Positions 1 to 8,643 of a stretch of DNA of 64,000 nt are shown in pieces. The stretch's first letter is position 1, and each line of letters begins with the position of its first letter. The notes below the pieces were generated by a model that did not search any database, was not told where the DNA came from, and saw only the letters and a program-made list of their open reading frames with translations. Position numbers and translations under genes: made by a program. This DNA is from Cytophagaceae bacterium. GTDB taxonomy: Bacteria > Bacteroidota > Bacteroidia > Cytophagales > Spirosomataceae. The stretch lies in contig JAIXOL010000028.1 of NCBI GenBank assembly GCA_027486845.1, positions 124,001 through 188,000 on the forward strand. Direction: 5' to 3'.

Positions 1-575
1 GCCATGCCGAAGAAGTAGCTCTCGAAAAACAATCTTATCTTACAATCGCCTCATCAAATGTCGAGCTGGCTACCGAATTTGCCGAATTGATGCGTTGCAG
101 ATTCGTAAAAACTTCTATACTTGCTGATATTTACGGTGTAGAATATGCTGCAGTTATGAAAAATATTGTGGCTTTGGCTTGCGGTATCACGCACGGATTG
201 GGTGGAGGAGATAATTTTCAAGCCGTTATGGTTTCAAACGCTATGCAAGAAATCAAGCGAGTGGTTGATGTAATTGCACCTTTGGAGCGAGATTTGAGTG
301 CTTCTGCCTACTTGGGTGATTTGTTGGTAACGGCTTATTCACAATTTAGTCGAAATCGTACTTTTGGCAATATGATTGGTCGAGGATACAGCGTGAAAGC
401 AGCTCAACTCGAAATGAATATGATTGCCGAGGGCTATTATGCAGTGAGGTGTATTTACGAAATGATGCAGCAAAACGAAATAGAAATGCCAATAACTGAT
501 TTTGCGTATCAGATTCTTTATAAAAATGCGTCCTTCAAGAAAGAATTTGAGGTTTTGAAAGGGAAGTTGAAGTGA
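1..575 (+). CDS. gpsA: glycerol-3-phosphate dehydrogenase [NAD(P)+], 3' part
   Basis: This is the C-terminal about 190 residues of GpsA, which reduces dihydroxyacetone phosphate to sn-glycerol 3-phosphate for phospholipid synthesis in the cytosol. The frame is open from base 3 at the window edge, beginning HAEEVALEK, which follows the family's usual GPxHAEE stretch. The segment KNIVALACGITHGLGGGDN carries the catalytic lysine of the C-terminal helical domain (VMKNIVA), and the NRTFGNMIGRG loop follows. The true start lies upstream of the window; the internal TTG/ATG near 87-90 is only an internal codon. A copy of a dispersed CTTCGAC-type repeat lies just after the stop. Identification is by family motifs and is firm. 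Confidence 0.93.
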   Translation, partial: HAEEVALEKQSYLTIASSNVELATEFAELMRCRFVKTSILADIYGVEYAAVMKNIVALACGITHGLGGGDNFQAVMVSNAMQEIKRVVDVIAPLERDLSASAYLGDLLVTAYSQFSRNRTFGNMIGRGYSVKAAQLEMNMIAEGYYAVRCIYEMMQQNEIEMPITDFAYQILYKNASFKKEFEVLKGKLK

Positions 576-592
576 TTTTTCTTTGTTGGTTA

Positions 593-615
593 CCTTCGAC
601 TTCGCTCAGGCAACC
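593..615. repeat. dispersed short repeat, copy 1 (CTTCGACnnCGCTCAG)
   Basis: The string CCTTCGACTTCGCTCAGGC recurs in degenerate form at 43466-43488 (CTTCGACCCCGCTCAGAC). Both copies sit a short distance after the stop codon of a plus-strand gene. Similar words are common between genes in Bacteroidota genomes (general recollection, not checked). Confidence 0.45.
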
Positions 616-702
616 CAAAAAGCTTGAAAGTTTCTTCAGTGAATGATTTTTCGGTGAGTTAGCATATTGGGGGTGCCAAAGTAGCCAAACTTCACCCAAA
701 AA

Positions 703-984
703 TCAAACCCTACTCAAAACCTTCGAAACCAAAAATACTACGCCTGACATAATCATTTGTACGCTCGTCAGAACTCCAACGCTCATGTTAGATTTTGCAT
801 CCGCAAGATTCAGAAAATGATGTACGCTTACGCTGATTGACACCAAAATAATTCCGCCCAAAACAGCGATAATGATACTTTTCATAAAATCAGACACTTT
901 TGGATTTTTACGAAGCAAAAATATGGTTCTAAGCGATAAAAACAGAGGTAATATCGCAATGATAATGGCATAAACAATTTCCAT
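703..984 (-). CDS. small three-helix membrane protein of unknown function
   Basis: I do not recognise this 93-residue protein. It contains three hydrophobic stretches (about residues 3-22, 34-57 and 68-90) separated by short charged loops (LLRKNPKVSDFMK and NLADAKSNMS), so it is predicted to be an inner-membrane protein. It starts four bases after the stop of the HIT-family gene on the same strand, so the two are probably co-transcribed and possibly translationally coupled. No catalytic or metal-binding motif is visible. The reading frame is convincing because of the tight spacing and clean hydrophobic periodicity. Confidence 0.7.
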   Translation of the reverse strand: MEIVYAIIIAILPLFLSLRTIFLLRKNPKVSDFMKSIIIAVLGGIILVSISVSVHHFLNLADAKSNMSVGVLTSVQMIMSGVVFLVSKVLSRV

Positions 985-988
985 AATA

Positions 989-1381
989 TTAGTTTAAAAA
1001 ACTCCTGATTTTGGCAGCAGTTTTGGCGAGTTCTTCTTGCGAAAGTTTTAATTTGTGATTGAAATTCATATCATTCATGCTGTTCATCGGAATCAGATGA
1101 ACGTGGGCATGGGGCACTTCTAAACCAATAACGGCAACACCCACACGCTTGCAAGGTATGGCTTTACGAATGGCTGGCTCGATTTGTTTAGCAAAAGTCA
1201 TGAGACCTGCATAAAGCTCATCGCTGAGGTCGAATAAATAGTCAATTTCTTGTTTTGGAACAACCAAAACGTGACCAACTGCACAAGGGAATACATCTAA
1301 AAATGCAAAATATTGGTCGTTTTCGGCAATTTTATGGCAAGGAATTTCACCTGCAATGATTCTTGAAAATATGGAAGCCAT
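989..1381 (-). CDS. HIT family protein (histidine triad nucleotide-binding)
   Basis: This is a 130-residue member of the HIT superfamily, most like the HinT/Fhit-type nucleoside phosphoramidase or dinucleotide hydrolase group. The N-terminus has the usual SIFSRIIAGEIPCHKI, and the histidine triad HAHVHLIPM is at residues 91-99, with the middle histidine expected to be the nucleophile. The family hydrolyses AMP-lysine or AMP-N-linked compounds in the cytosol; the physiological substrate here is unknown. Its neighbours are a TIGR01777-type epimerase upstream and a small membrane protein four bases downstream, which suggests a small operon without an obvious joint function. Confidence 0.92.
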   Translation of the reverse strand: MASIFSRIIAGEIPCHKIAENDQYFAFLDVFPCAVGHVLVVPKQEIDYLFDLSDELYAGLMTFAKQIEPAIRKAIPCKRVGVAVIGLEVPHAHVHLIPMNSMNDMNFNHKLKLSQEELAKTAAKIRSFLN

Positions 1382-1452
1382 TTTTTGAGTGCTGAGTTAA
1401 GAGTTCTGAATTATGAGTTATTTTCTATCGACTGTCGTCTGTGGACTATCGA

Positions 1453-2352
1453 CTATAACAAATCACTCAATGCGTCTTTAATTGTTGTAAATTTATACTG
1501 AAAATTGGTTTCTTTCGAAAGCCTTTTGTTCATCACAAAGTTACCACCAGTTACGACAATTCCCATTTCTCCGAATACTAATTTTAATGCAAAACTTGGA
1601 ACATTCGGTAACCAAAGTGGCTTTTTCAGTACTTCCGCTGCAACACTTGTCATTTCTTGATTCGTGACAGGATTTGGTGCAACGGCATTAAATGCCCCCT
1701 GCATTTTTTCATCTTCGATGGCTTTTACGAAAACCCCACAAAGGTCATCTACGTGAATCCATGACATAAATTGCTTACCATTTCCCAAAGCTGCCCCAAA
1801 ACCAAGTCGAATTGGTTGAATGAGTTTGGGCAAGGCTCCACCTTTTTCGCTCAAAACAATGCCAATTCTAATGCTAACTATTCGAGCGGCATTCGTAACT
1901 TTTTTAGCATTAATTTCCCAAAGTTTGGTACATTCGGCCAAAAAGTCATTTCCTAAAACACTACTTTCATCTAATTTTAAATCACCTGTATTTCCGCCAT
2001 AAATTCCGATGGCAGATGCTGAAATAAAACCTTTAAGTTGAATGTTTTTTTCTTGTAAATACTTATTAATCAGCTCAATAGGTTGAATACGAGAATCAAT
2101 GATTTCTTTTTTACGTTCATCTGTCCAGCGTTTATCAGCTATTCCTGCCCCTGCTAAATGGACTACGTAATCAGCTTTTTCTAAAGCACCTTCTTCTATA
2201 TACCCTTTCTGAATATCCCACTGGAAAACTTCTACATTGGGTAGTTTTTCTTTTTTTCGGCTCAAATATGAAACCTTATGGCCTTTTGCCAAAAGCAATT
2301 CTGTGAGCCGATGCCCAATCATACCCGTACCGCCTGTGATTAAAATATTCAT
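1453..2352 (-). CDS. TIGR01777-type NAD(P)-binding epimerase (SDR39U1-like)
   Basis: This 299-residue extended SDR protein begins with the Rossmann glycine motif TGGTGMIGHRL (residues 6-16). It continues with HLAGAGIADKRWT and SASAIGIYGG, both typical of the TIGR01777/SDR39U1 family, and ends with the DUF1731-like region (about 250-295, LKLVFGEMGIVVTGGNFV). The natural substrate of the family is unknown. A strong hairpin separates it from the rnr-hflX operon on its upstream side, so it probably has its own promoter. HIT and a small membrane gene follow on the same strand. Confidence 0.88.
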   Translation of the reverse strand: MNILITGGTGMIGHRLTELLLAKGHKVSYLSRKKEKLPNVEVFQWDIQKGYIEEGALEKADYVVHLAGAGIADKRWTDERKKEIIDSRIQPIELINKYLQEKNIQLKGFISASAIGIYGGNTGDLKLDESSVLGNDFLAECTKLWEINAKKVTNAARIVSIRIGIVLSEKGGALPKLIQPIRLGFGAALGNGKQFMSWIHVDDLCGVFVKAIEDEKMQGAFNAVAPNPVTNQEMTSVAAEVLKKPLWLPNVPSFALKLVFGEMGIVVTGGNFVMNKRLSKETNFQYKFTTIKDALSDLL

Positions 2353-2384
2353 TTTCGATGTAGATTTAAAATGATGTAAACAAA

Positions 2385-2426
2385 AAACAGGTAAATAGTC
2401 ATTCAGCTACTTACCTGTTTATTTAA
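2385..2426 (-). terminator. rho-independent terminator of hflX-rnr
   Basis: AAACAGGTAA (2385-2394) pairs perfectly with TTACCTGTTT (2411-2420). Read on the minus strand the stem is followed by a T-rich run. It lies between rnr and the next minus-strand gene. Confidence 0.7.
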
Positions 2427-2481
2427 CCTTTATAGATTAGAATTGTTTCTGAAAAACAGTTAACTAATTTTCAAACAACGT

Positions 2482-4842
2482 TTATTTTCTCTTACGTTTA
2501 CCTTTGTCCTTATCGCTTGTTCGGCTGATTTTTGGGGCAGTTCTACTTGGTTTTTCTCTACGGCCACCTCTGCTACTTGCAGTATCTCGGTTGTTTCGTT
2601 TCGTACTGCTTGCTGGCATTGATTTTCCTTCTAAACCAACCAACTCCAAATCCATGCTTCTTCGCTCCAAGTCGGTGCCTTTTACAGTCACTTTCACGGT
2701 ATCGCCAAAGTTGATTACTCGACCTGTGCGTTTTCCTACAACTCGATAATTATTTCTGTCCCATTCATAAAAATCATCTTTTAAATCAGCTAAACGAACC
2801 ATACCTTCACAACTTGTAGAAGTAATTTCCACGAAAATTCCGAAATCAGTTACGCCAGTCACAACGCCCGTGAAAATCGTTCGGCGTTCTTGCAAACTCA
2901 TAAATTCTACTTGCTTATACTTAATCGAAGCTCTTTCAGCTTCGGCAGCCAGTTTTTCTCGGTCAGATGAATGTTTAGATTTTTTTTCAAAATCATCATG
3001 AGAAACATTTGCTCTATTTTTTGGTGAAGCCGTTAAATAATGTTGCAAAAGTCGATGAGCCATCATATCTGGATAACGACGAATTGGCGACGTAAAATGG
3101 CTGTAATGCTCAAAAGCAAGCCCAAAATGCCCTAAGGGTTCGGTTGTATATCGAGCCTTTGACATCGTGCGAACCGCCAATTGTTCCAATACATTCTGTA
3201 CGGGTGTCCCCTCAACTTCGGCCATCATTTTGTTCATCGAATTCGATAAGGTTTTATCTGAATCGGTCTTGATGGAATAACCAAAACGTGCCGCGAAATT
3301 GGCAAAATTTTGTAATTTCTCAGGATTTGGTGGCTCATGCACACGATAAACCATCGTGTTTGCTTCCGAATTTGTTTCATTTTTAAGTTTAAACACAAAT
3401 TCCGCCACTTTTTTATTGGCCAAAAGCATAAATTCTTCGATGAGCTTGTGGGCATCCTTTCTGATTTTCAGCACCACACCAAGCGGTTTGCCCGTTTCAT
3501 CGAGTTTGAACTTTACTTCGTTGGTTTCAAAATTAATCGCTCCGTTTCTGAAACGCTCTTTTTTTAGAATCTTTGCTAAATGATTAAGCGTATGTAGCGG
3601 AAAACGGTACTTTTCAAGAACTTCGTCAGGCTCAGTTACAGGATTCAGCACATCGCCTTCTTCGTATTCTAAAACATCTTGTGCATCTTCGTAGCTAAAT
3701 CTGTGGTCAGAGTGAATGACCGTTCGACCAAACCATTCGTTTATTAATCGACCATCATGTGTCATTTCAAAAACGGCTGAAAACGTCAATTTGTCTTCAT
3801 TTGGGCGAAGTGAACAGAGATTATTCGAGAGTTTTTCGGGTAACATCGGAATCGTGCGGTCGACCAAATATACCGAAGTGGCACGGTTGAGAGCTTCTTC
3901 TTCGAGTCGTGTGCCTTCCTGCACGTAATGCGTTACGTCAGCAATGTGAACACCAATTTCATAATTCTGATTTTCGAGTATTCTGAAACTCAGAGCATCA
4001 TCAAAATCTTTGGCATCGTGCGGGTCAATTGTAAAAGTCAGAATATTTCTAAAATCTCGTCTTTTCTCAATTTCTGCTTCTGTGATTATTTCAGAAATAG
4101 CCGCTGCTTCTTCTTCAATGGTTTTATCGAATCTAATTGGTAAACCAAATTCGGCCAAAATTGCGTGCATTTCTGCGTTATTATCACCCGATTTTCCTAA
4201 AATTTCGGCAATTTCTCCAACCCCTTGTTGAATTTTGGTTGGATATTCAATGATTTTCACGATAACTAAATCGTCTTTCGTTGCACCGTTGATTTTATCT
4301 TTTGGAATAAAAATATCATCGTGAAGATTCTTATGGTCGGGGCGTACGAGGGCATAATTTCCGAATACTTGGATTTTTCCGACTAGTTCTGTTCTGCCAC
4401 GTTCAATAACTTCTATAATACATCCTTCAGGATTCCCGTTTTTCTTATAAAACTCTCCGTATGTTGTTGCTTTTACCAAATCGCCATCTATTGCTCCATT
4501 CATGTCGTCGGCACTCACCCAAATATCGGGTTTAGTGTCGTCGTATCTGATAAAGCCAAATTTTGAATTTACGTGGTCGAGGCGACCAATAACTGCATTT
4601 GCGTTTACATCAACAGTATATTTTCCTTTTTCGGTTTGATGTATTTTGCCTTCTTCTAAAAGAGCTTCAATTATCATTCCGTAAAGGGCTTTTTCTTGCT
4701 TATTTTTTACATCATAGTGTATAAATAAGTCTTGTAGTGTGTATGGTTTTTCGAGATTGACCGACAAAAAAGCTAATATTTCAGCTTTAAGTTGATCAAA
4801 ATATGATTTTTGTTTGTCTTTTGCCATTATCTGTTTAATCAT
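2482..4842 (-). CDS. rnr: ribonuclease R
   Basis: This is a 3'-5' exoribonuclease of the RNB family that degrades structured RNA and, in other bacteria, acts in quality control together with tmRNA/SmpB. The domain order is normal: an N-terminal winged helix (about 20-75), cold-shock domains (about 80-250), the RNB catalytic core with the metal-binding segment IDPHDAKDFDDALSF, and an S1 domain (about 640-735, TGVVTGVTDFGIFVEI). A lysine/arginine-rich tail follows (about 740-786). The start overlaps the hflX stop as ATGA, which favours coupled translation; a second ATG 15 bases in (MAKDKQK, start at 4827) is a good alternative and would give 781 residues. Confidence 0.95.
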   Translation of the reverse strand: MIKQIMAKDKQKSYFDQLKAEILAFLSVNLEKPYTLQDLFIHYDVKNKQEKALYGMIIEALLEEGKIHQTEKGKYTVDVNANAVIGRLDHVNSKFGFIRYDDTKPDIWVSADDMNGAIDGDLVKATTYGEFYKKNGNPEGCIIEVIERGRTELVGKIQVFGNYALVRPDHKNLHDDIFIPKDKINGATKDDLVIVKIIEYPTKIQQGVGEIAEILGKSGDNNAEMHAILAEFGLPIRFDKTIEEEAAAISEIITEAEIEKRRDFRNILTFTIDPHDAKDFDDALSFRILENQNYEIGVHIADVTHYVQEGTRLEEEALNRATSVYLVDRTIPMLPEKLSNNLCSLRPNEDKLTFSAVFEMTHDGRLINEWFGRTVIHSDHRFSYEDAQDVLEYEEGDVLNPVTEPDEVLEKYRFPLHTLNHLAKILKKERFRNGAINFETNEVKFKLDETGKPLGVVLKIRKDAHKLIEEFMLLANKKVAEFVFKLKNETNSEANTMVYRVHEPPNPEKLQNFANFAARFGYSIKTDSDKTLSNSMNKMMAEVEGTPVQNVLEQLAVRTMSKARYTTEPLGHFGLAFEHYSHFTSPIRRYPDMMAHRLLQHYLTASPKNRANVSHDDFEKKSKHSSDREKLAAEAERASIKYKQVEFMSLQERRTIFTGVVTGVTDFGIFVEITSTSCEGMVRLADLKDDFYEWDRNNYRVVGKRTGRVINFGDTVKVTVKGTDLERRSMDLELVGLEGKSMPASSTKRNNRDTASSRGGRREKPSRTAPKISRTSDKDKGKRKRK

Positions 4843-6089
4843 TCTTGCTCAACCCCCTGCCAATCATACATTGGATTTTGGGTTGGGTCCCAATTCGGAT
4901 AAATCAAGAAATGCTTTTCTTGAATCTTATTCATCAGAACCTTGCGTAATTCGCCTAAGTTTTCTTTGTGTTCGGCCGAAATAAACACAACATTTTCGGT
5001 GTTTTTTTTGAGGTAACTGTTTTTTAGTTTGTCAAGGTTTCTCTGTAAATCATCTTCGGTGATGGTTTCGAGATGTTCGTCGAGATTCTCCTCAGATTCG
5101 GGCTTGAAGAGGTCAAGTTTATTGAAAACCAGCACCATTGATTTTTCAGATGCTCCGATTTCTGCCAAAGTTACGTTTACAACCTCGATTTGTTCTTCAA
5201 ACGATGAATGCGAAATATCAACTACATGAACCAAAATATCGGCATCACGAATTTCGTCCAAAGTTGATTTAAACGACTCTATTAATTGTGTTGGGAGTTT
5301 TCGGATAAAGCCAACGGTATCAGTTAGCAAAAACGGAATATTTCCTAAAACTACCTTTCTTACTGTCGAGTCGATGGTGGCGAAGAGTTTATTTTCGGCA
5401 AAAACATCGGCCTTTGCTAAACGACGCATTAAAGTCGATTTTCCAACGTTAGTATAACCTACCAAAGCTACACGCACGAGCTGGTCACGTTCTTTTCGGC
5501 GTGTAAAACTCTGCTTATCAATCTTTTCGAGTTTATCTTTCAAAAAAGCAATTCGGTCTTTTACGATACGTTTGTCAGTTTCCAACTCCTTTTCACCAGG
5601 CCCACGCATACCGATACCACCCTTTTGACGACTAAGGTGTGACCACATACGGGTAAGGCGAGGCAACATATATTGATATTGTGCGAGCTCGACTTGTCGC
5701 TTTGCTTGATCGGTTTGAGCCCGTTGCGAAAATATATTCAAAATTAGCAAGCTACGGTCAAGAATCTTGATTTCTGGAAATGTCATTTCGAGGTTTCGAA
5801 CTTGCGGGGACGTGAGGTCATCATCGAAAATAATACTATCGACGGGGTTTTCAATCAGCCAGATTCTTATTTCTTCTAATTTGCCTTTTCCAACAAAAGT
5901 TTTAGGGTCGGCACGTTCGAGTCGTTGTGTAAAAGCCCTTTTGGTGATTACGCCTGCTGTTGTGGCCAAAAAATCTAATTCATCGAGATATTCTTTGGTT
6001 CGTTCAGCATTTTGCTTCTGCGTGATGAGACCAACTAAAATTGCAGTTTCTTGCTGCGTTGCGGTAGAAAAAACGGGTGCTTTGAACAA
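4839..6089 (-). CDS. hflX: ribosome-associated GTPase HflX
   Basis: HflX is a ribosome-splitting, heat-shock-related GTPase. The 416-residue protein has the N-terminal HflX domain, the glycine-rich linker GGIGMRGPGE (157-166), the P-loop GYTNVGKST (211-219), the G3 motif DTVG (257-260) and the NKLD G4 motif. A coiled region precedes the G domain. It is the first gene of a two-gene operon with rnr, sharing a 4-base stop/start overlap, which ties a ribosome rescue factor to an RNA decay enzyme. No clear TAnnTTTG promoter element was found directly upstream. Confidence 0.95.
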   Translation of the reverse strand: MFKAPVFSTATQQETAILVGLITQKQNAERTKEYLDELDFLATTAGVITKRAFTQRLERADPKTFVGKGKLEEIRIWLIENPVDSIIFDDDLTSPQVRNLEMTFPEIKILDRSLLILNIFSQRAQTDQAKRQVELAQYQYMLPRLTRMWSHLSRQKGGIGMRGPGEKELETDKRIVKDRIAFLKDKLEKIDKQSFTRRKERDQLVRVALVGYTNVGKSTLMRRLAKADVFAENKLFATIDSTVRKVVLGNIPFLLTDTVGFIRKLPTQLIESFKSTLDEIRDADILVHVVDISHSSFEEQIEVVNVTLAEIGASEKSMVLVFNKLDLFKPESEENLDEHLETITEDDLQRNLDKLKNSYLKKNTENVVFISAEHKENLGELRKVLMNKIQEKHFLIYPNWDPTQNPMYDWQGVEQE

Positions 6090-6567
6090 TTGACTAAAAA
6101 ATTTATTACTTTGAAATAACTATAAATCGTAAACAAAAGTTTCTTCCAGTTGATTACCATTTTATTTGAATATACGAAAAAAAAATGAAAAATCCAAATA
6201 TTTCATAAATTAAGAACTACTGATTTAGAGGCTACAGGGATTTTTTTCAAGTGGTATCATGGTTTACCACATTTTTGAGATCAATTTGTCAATTATAATT
6301 TATTTGTAGTATTGCTTGCATTTTAATCAGTTTTTAGGAAAAGTTTGGCACGCTTTTGGTTTAATGAAGGTATTGTCGTAATAAAGTTATTGAATGATTA
6401 CAAAAATTCATGAACCAAAGAAAAGCTGATTTTTTTAAGTTCAAAATTTGTGATTTAATATGTATTTAAGGCATGGTTTTCTTCAAAGGAAAGTTGAAAG
6501 AAGGTATTTTTGATGCCTCCTTTAGATAAGAAAAATAAAACACCCTTTTTTTTATTCTAAAAATATT
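6090..6567. other. intergenic stretch with no recognised feature
   Basis: This AT-rich stretch lies between hflX and the candidate RNA. I found no convincing reading frame, repeat or hairpin in it; it should contain the hflX promoter on the minus strand. Confidence 0.5.
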
Positions 6568-6575
6568 TATCTTTG
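6568..6575 (+). promoter_or_regulatory. candidate -7 element for the RNA upstream of smpB
   Basis: TATCTTTG matches the Bacteroidota -7 consensus TAnnTTTG. It lies about 130 bases before a strong terminator. No clear TTG -33 box is present (the region is a T-run), so the call is tentative. Confidence 0.4.
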
Positions 6576-6579
6576 CTTT

Positions 6580-6733
6580 GGGAAGTTACCTGAAGTAGGA
6601 ATTCCAAGTCGGGAATTTTCAAGAAAAATTCTCATCTTGAAGTAGAATCCAATTATAGAGTTTATACATGGATTATTAGGAAAGCACGTAAGTCGGAATC
6701 CCTGCCACTATTTTTGAGGTAGGGATTTTTTTT
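6580..6733 (+). ncRNA. candidate structured small RNA upstream of smpB
   Basis: About 150 bases between a -7-like element (6568-6575) and a strong terminator (6697-6733) contain no reading frame but much base-pairing potential. TTCAAGA (6618-6624) pairs with TCTTGAA (6635-6641). AATCCA...TGGATT with inner TATA...TATA forms a hairpin at 6646-6674. AGGAATTCC (6597-6605) pairs with GGAATCCCT (6695-6703) with one mismatch, closing a long rod. TACCT near 6587-6591 can pair with AGGTA (6717-6721). The rod-like shape and length would suit a 6S-like RNA, but I cannot assign a family from sequence alone; a regulated leader with an attenuator is the alternative. Confidence 0.45.
6697..6733 (+). terminator. 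rho-independent terminator before smpB
   Basis: AATCCCTGCC (6697-6706) pairs with GGTAGGGATT (6718-6727), with one G:T pair, and is followed by eight T residues. It lies upstream of smpB, not after any recognised protein gene, which implies a separate short transcript. Confidence 0.75.
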
Positions 6734-6746
6734 ATTTGTAACTTTG
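6714..6746 (+). promoter_or_regulatory. candidate smpB promoter
   Basis: TAACTTTG (6739-6746) matches the TAnnTTTG -7 element. A TTG lies at 6714-6716, 22 bases upstream, within the loop of the preceding terminator. The predicted start of transcription would be about 55 bases before the smpB ATG. Confidence 0.4.
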
Positions 6747-6809
6747 TTAGAAATAAGCACAGAGGTACTAAGGTTTAGAGGCACAAGGTTTTTTAGAGAA
6801 AGCAAGATA

Positions 6810-7265
6810 ATGGCAGAGAAAGCAGCAAAAAAAGTAGATGTAACCAATAAAAAGGCAAGTTTCGAGTTTTTCTTTTTAGAAAAATATTCGGCTGGAATGG
6901 TCTTGACTGGTACTGAAATAAAATCTATTCGGTTAAATAAATTCAGCATGGTCGATGCCTACTGTTATTTCGATAAAGAAGAATTGTATGTAAAAAACTT
7001 GAATATATCGAAATACGAACAAGGTACGCATTACAACCACACTCCGCTACGTGATAGAAAACTTTTATTAAAGAAAAAAGAGCTGAAAAAATTAGCTAAC
7101 AAGTTGACTGATAAAGGCTTAACAGTAATTCCAACAAGACTTTTTATAAATGATGGTGGTTTTGCCAAATTAGATATTGCTTTAGCAAAAGGAAAGAAAT
7201 TGTATGATAAACGAGATAGCATCAAAGAACGAGATGTAACCCGTGAGCGTATGCGAGAAGATTGA
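6810..7265 (+). CDS. smpB: SsrA-binding protein SmpB
   Basis: SmpB binds tmRNA and delivers it to stalled ribosomes in trans-translation. The 151-residue product shows the family signature from KKASFEFFFLEKYSAGMVLTG through GTEIKSIR, the core YEQGTHYNHTP, and the basic C-terminal tail KGKKLYDKRDSIKERDVTRE that inserts in the ribosomal mRNA channel. I place the start at the ATG at 6810 (MAEKAAKKVDVTN), the family's usual N-terminus; longer upstream frames begin with TTG and overlap the promoter. The tmRNA gene itself was not seen in the window. Confidence 0.95.
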   Translation: MAEKAAKKVDVTNKKASFEFFFLEKYSAGMVLTGTEIKSIRLNKFSMVDAYCYFDKEELYVKNLNISKYEQGTHYNHTPLRDRKLLLKKKELKKLANKLTDKGLTVIPTRLFINDGGFAKLDIALAKGKKLYDKRDSIKERDVTRERMRED

Positions 7266-7285
7266 AATATGAAGCTTTGAAAACG

Positions 7286-7324
7286 AAACGAGGTGAAATT
7301 TATTCAAATATTCACCTCGTTTGC
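7286..7324. terminator. bidirectional terminator between smpB and the OmpA-family gene
   Basis: AACGAGGTGAA pairs with TTCACCTCGTT around a short AT-rich loop. The two flanking genes converge, so the perfect stem can serve both. Confidence 0.8.
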
Positions 7325-7361
7325 CTTCTTTGGACTGCTAAATATTGATTTTAGACTAAAA

Positions 7362-8279
7362 TTATTTCTTATCGGGATTCAATAAATCGTAAAATTGATC
7401 GAGTTTTGGCATCAAGATAATGCGAGTACGGCGATTTGTTGCACGTCCTTCTGCCGAATCATTGCTCGTAAGTACGTTGAATTCACCTCTACCGGCTGCA
7501 ATCAATTTGTTTGGGTCAATACCAAAGCTTTGTTGTAATACTCGTATCACTGATGTTGCACGTTTTGTGCTTAAATCCCAATTGTCGGTAATACAATCTG
7601 TATTGATAGCTACATTGTCAGTATAACCTTCAACCATAACCTCTAATTCTGGTCTTGATTTAATGATTTGTGCAATTTTTCCTAAAACAATATTGGCATT
7701 TGGTGATATTTTCGAACTTCCTGTGCTAAACAACATTTTGTCCGATATATTAATCATTACTACAGTTTTATCAACTTTTACTTCTACATCTTGGTCGTCT
7801 AGGCCATTGTTGAGCACACTTTTCAGATTCACGGCCAAAGCCAAATTGATAGAATCTGCTTTTGTGCGAGCTGCTTGGAGTAGATTGATGTATTTGTCTT
7901 TAGTTGCCAATTGCGAAAGCGTTTTGTCGATATTATCATTTGCTGCCTTCGAAAGTACAGTCAAATTTCCAACTTGCTCAACTTGTTTATCACGCAGTTT
8001 TCTTAAATCTGCCACTTGGTCTTTTAAATCATTGATTTGTTGGTCACGTTGTTGGACACTCGAAAGGATTGCATTTTTCTGAGCTTCGCTTTCTTGCTGT
8101 AATTTACTCATACGCTCAAGTTTATCTTTGTAGTCTTGCACGTTATCACCACATTTTACTAAATCGGCTTGGGCTTTATCAAATTGAGATTGCAAAGCTG
8201 TCAGTTTCTTTTTTGCAACGCATGAAGTCAGTGATAATCCTACAAATAAAACGAATACTGGTTTTAATGACATTTTCAT
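7362..8279 (-). CDS. OmpA family lipoprotein with coiled coil
   Basis: This 305-residue protein has a lipoprotein signal ending LSLTSC (Cys20). A long heptad-like region follows (about 25-135, rich in Q, K, L and D), and then an OmpA C-terminal peptidoglycan-binding domain (about 165-295: VEGYTDNVAINTD ... LSTKRATSVIRVLQ ... GRGEFNVLTSN). It is expected to be anchored in the outer membrane and to hold peptidoglycan, as in the PAL/MotB group. The coiled coil may span the periplasm or drive oligomerisation. It stands alone on the minus strand. Confidence 0.9.
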   Translation of the reverse strand: MKMSLKPVFVLFVGLSLTSCVAKKKLTALQSQFDKAQADLVKCGDNVQDYKDKLERMSKLQQESEAQKNAILSSVQQRDQQINDLKDQVADLRKLRDKQVEQVGNLTVLSKAANDNIDKTLSQLATKDKYINLLQAARTKADSINLALAVNLKSVLNNGLDDQDVEVKVDKTVVMINISDKMLFSTGSSKISPNANIVLGKIAQIIKSRPELEVMVEGYTDNVAINTDCITDNWDLSTKRATSVIRVLQQSFGIDPNKLIAAGRGEFNVLTSNDSAEGRATNRRTRIILMPKLDQFYDLLNPDKK

Positions 8280-8643
8280 TTTTGATTCTTGTTTTAGAGT
8301 TTGGGTTTTGAGACTATATTACAAATTTCCTTCGTAAAATTGATAAATTAAAATATTTTAAAAAAGATTTTTATAATTTATGGACGATTCCCAAATTAAA
8401 TATGATGTATGCGATTTTTTAATATTTAGACCTTGCCTAAAACAATTGTTAACTGTTTATAATATATTTGAATACATTAGTAGAAACTTGTAAAAATATG
8501 ATATCAGACTCAAGAAAGGTCATTTTCGGGGTATTTTTTAATAAAGTCCACGTAAAATATTAGACATCCTTGAAAAACATCAAAAACTTGCTTTAATTTG
8601 TTCAAATCTTTATTTATAAAAATTCAACCATAAGTATATAGTC
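8280..8643. other. AT-rich intergenic region between divergent genes
   Basis: It contains the promoters of the OmpA-family gene and the phosphohexomutase gene. A perfect TATATTTG (-7-type) lies at 8463-8470 on the plus strand, about 170 bases before the mutase ATG. No reading frame or strong hairpin was seen. Confidence 0.5.
8463..8470 (+). promoter_or_regulatory. candidate -7 promoter element upstream of phosphohexomutase
   Basis: TATATTTG matches TAnnTTTG exactly, but no TTG lies at the expected distance. It would give a long 5' leader. Confidence 0.3.

Noticed and set aside
5767-6093. 108-codon frame antisense to hflX
   Set aside because: Codon shadow of a strongly conserved gene, with no similarity of its own.
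6580-6733. Candidate RNA being tmRNA (ssrA), given the nearby smpB
   Set aside because: Too short, with no tRNA-like acceptor ends or tag reading frame.
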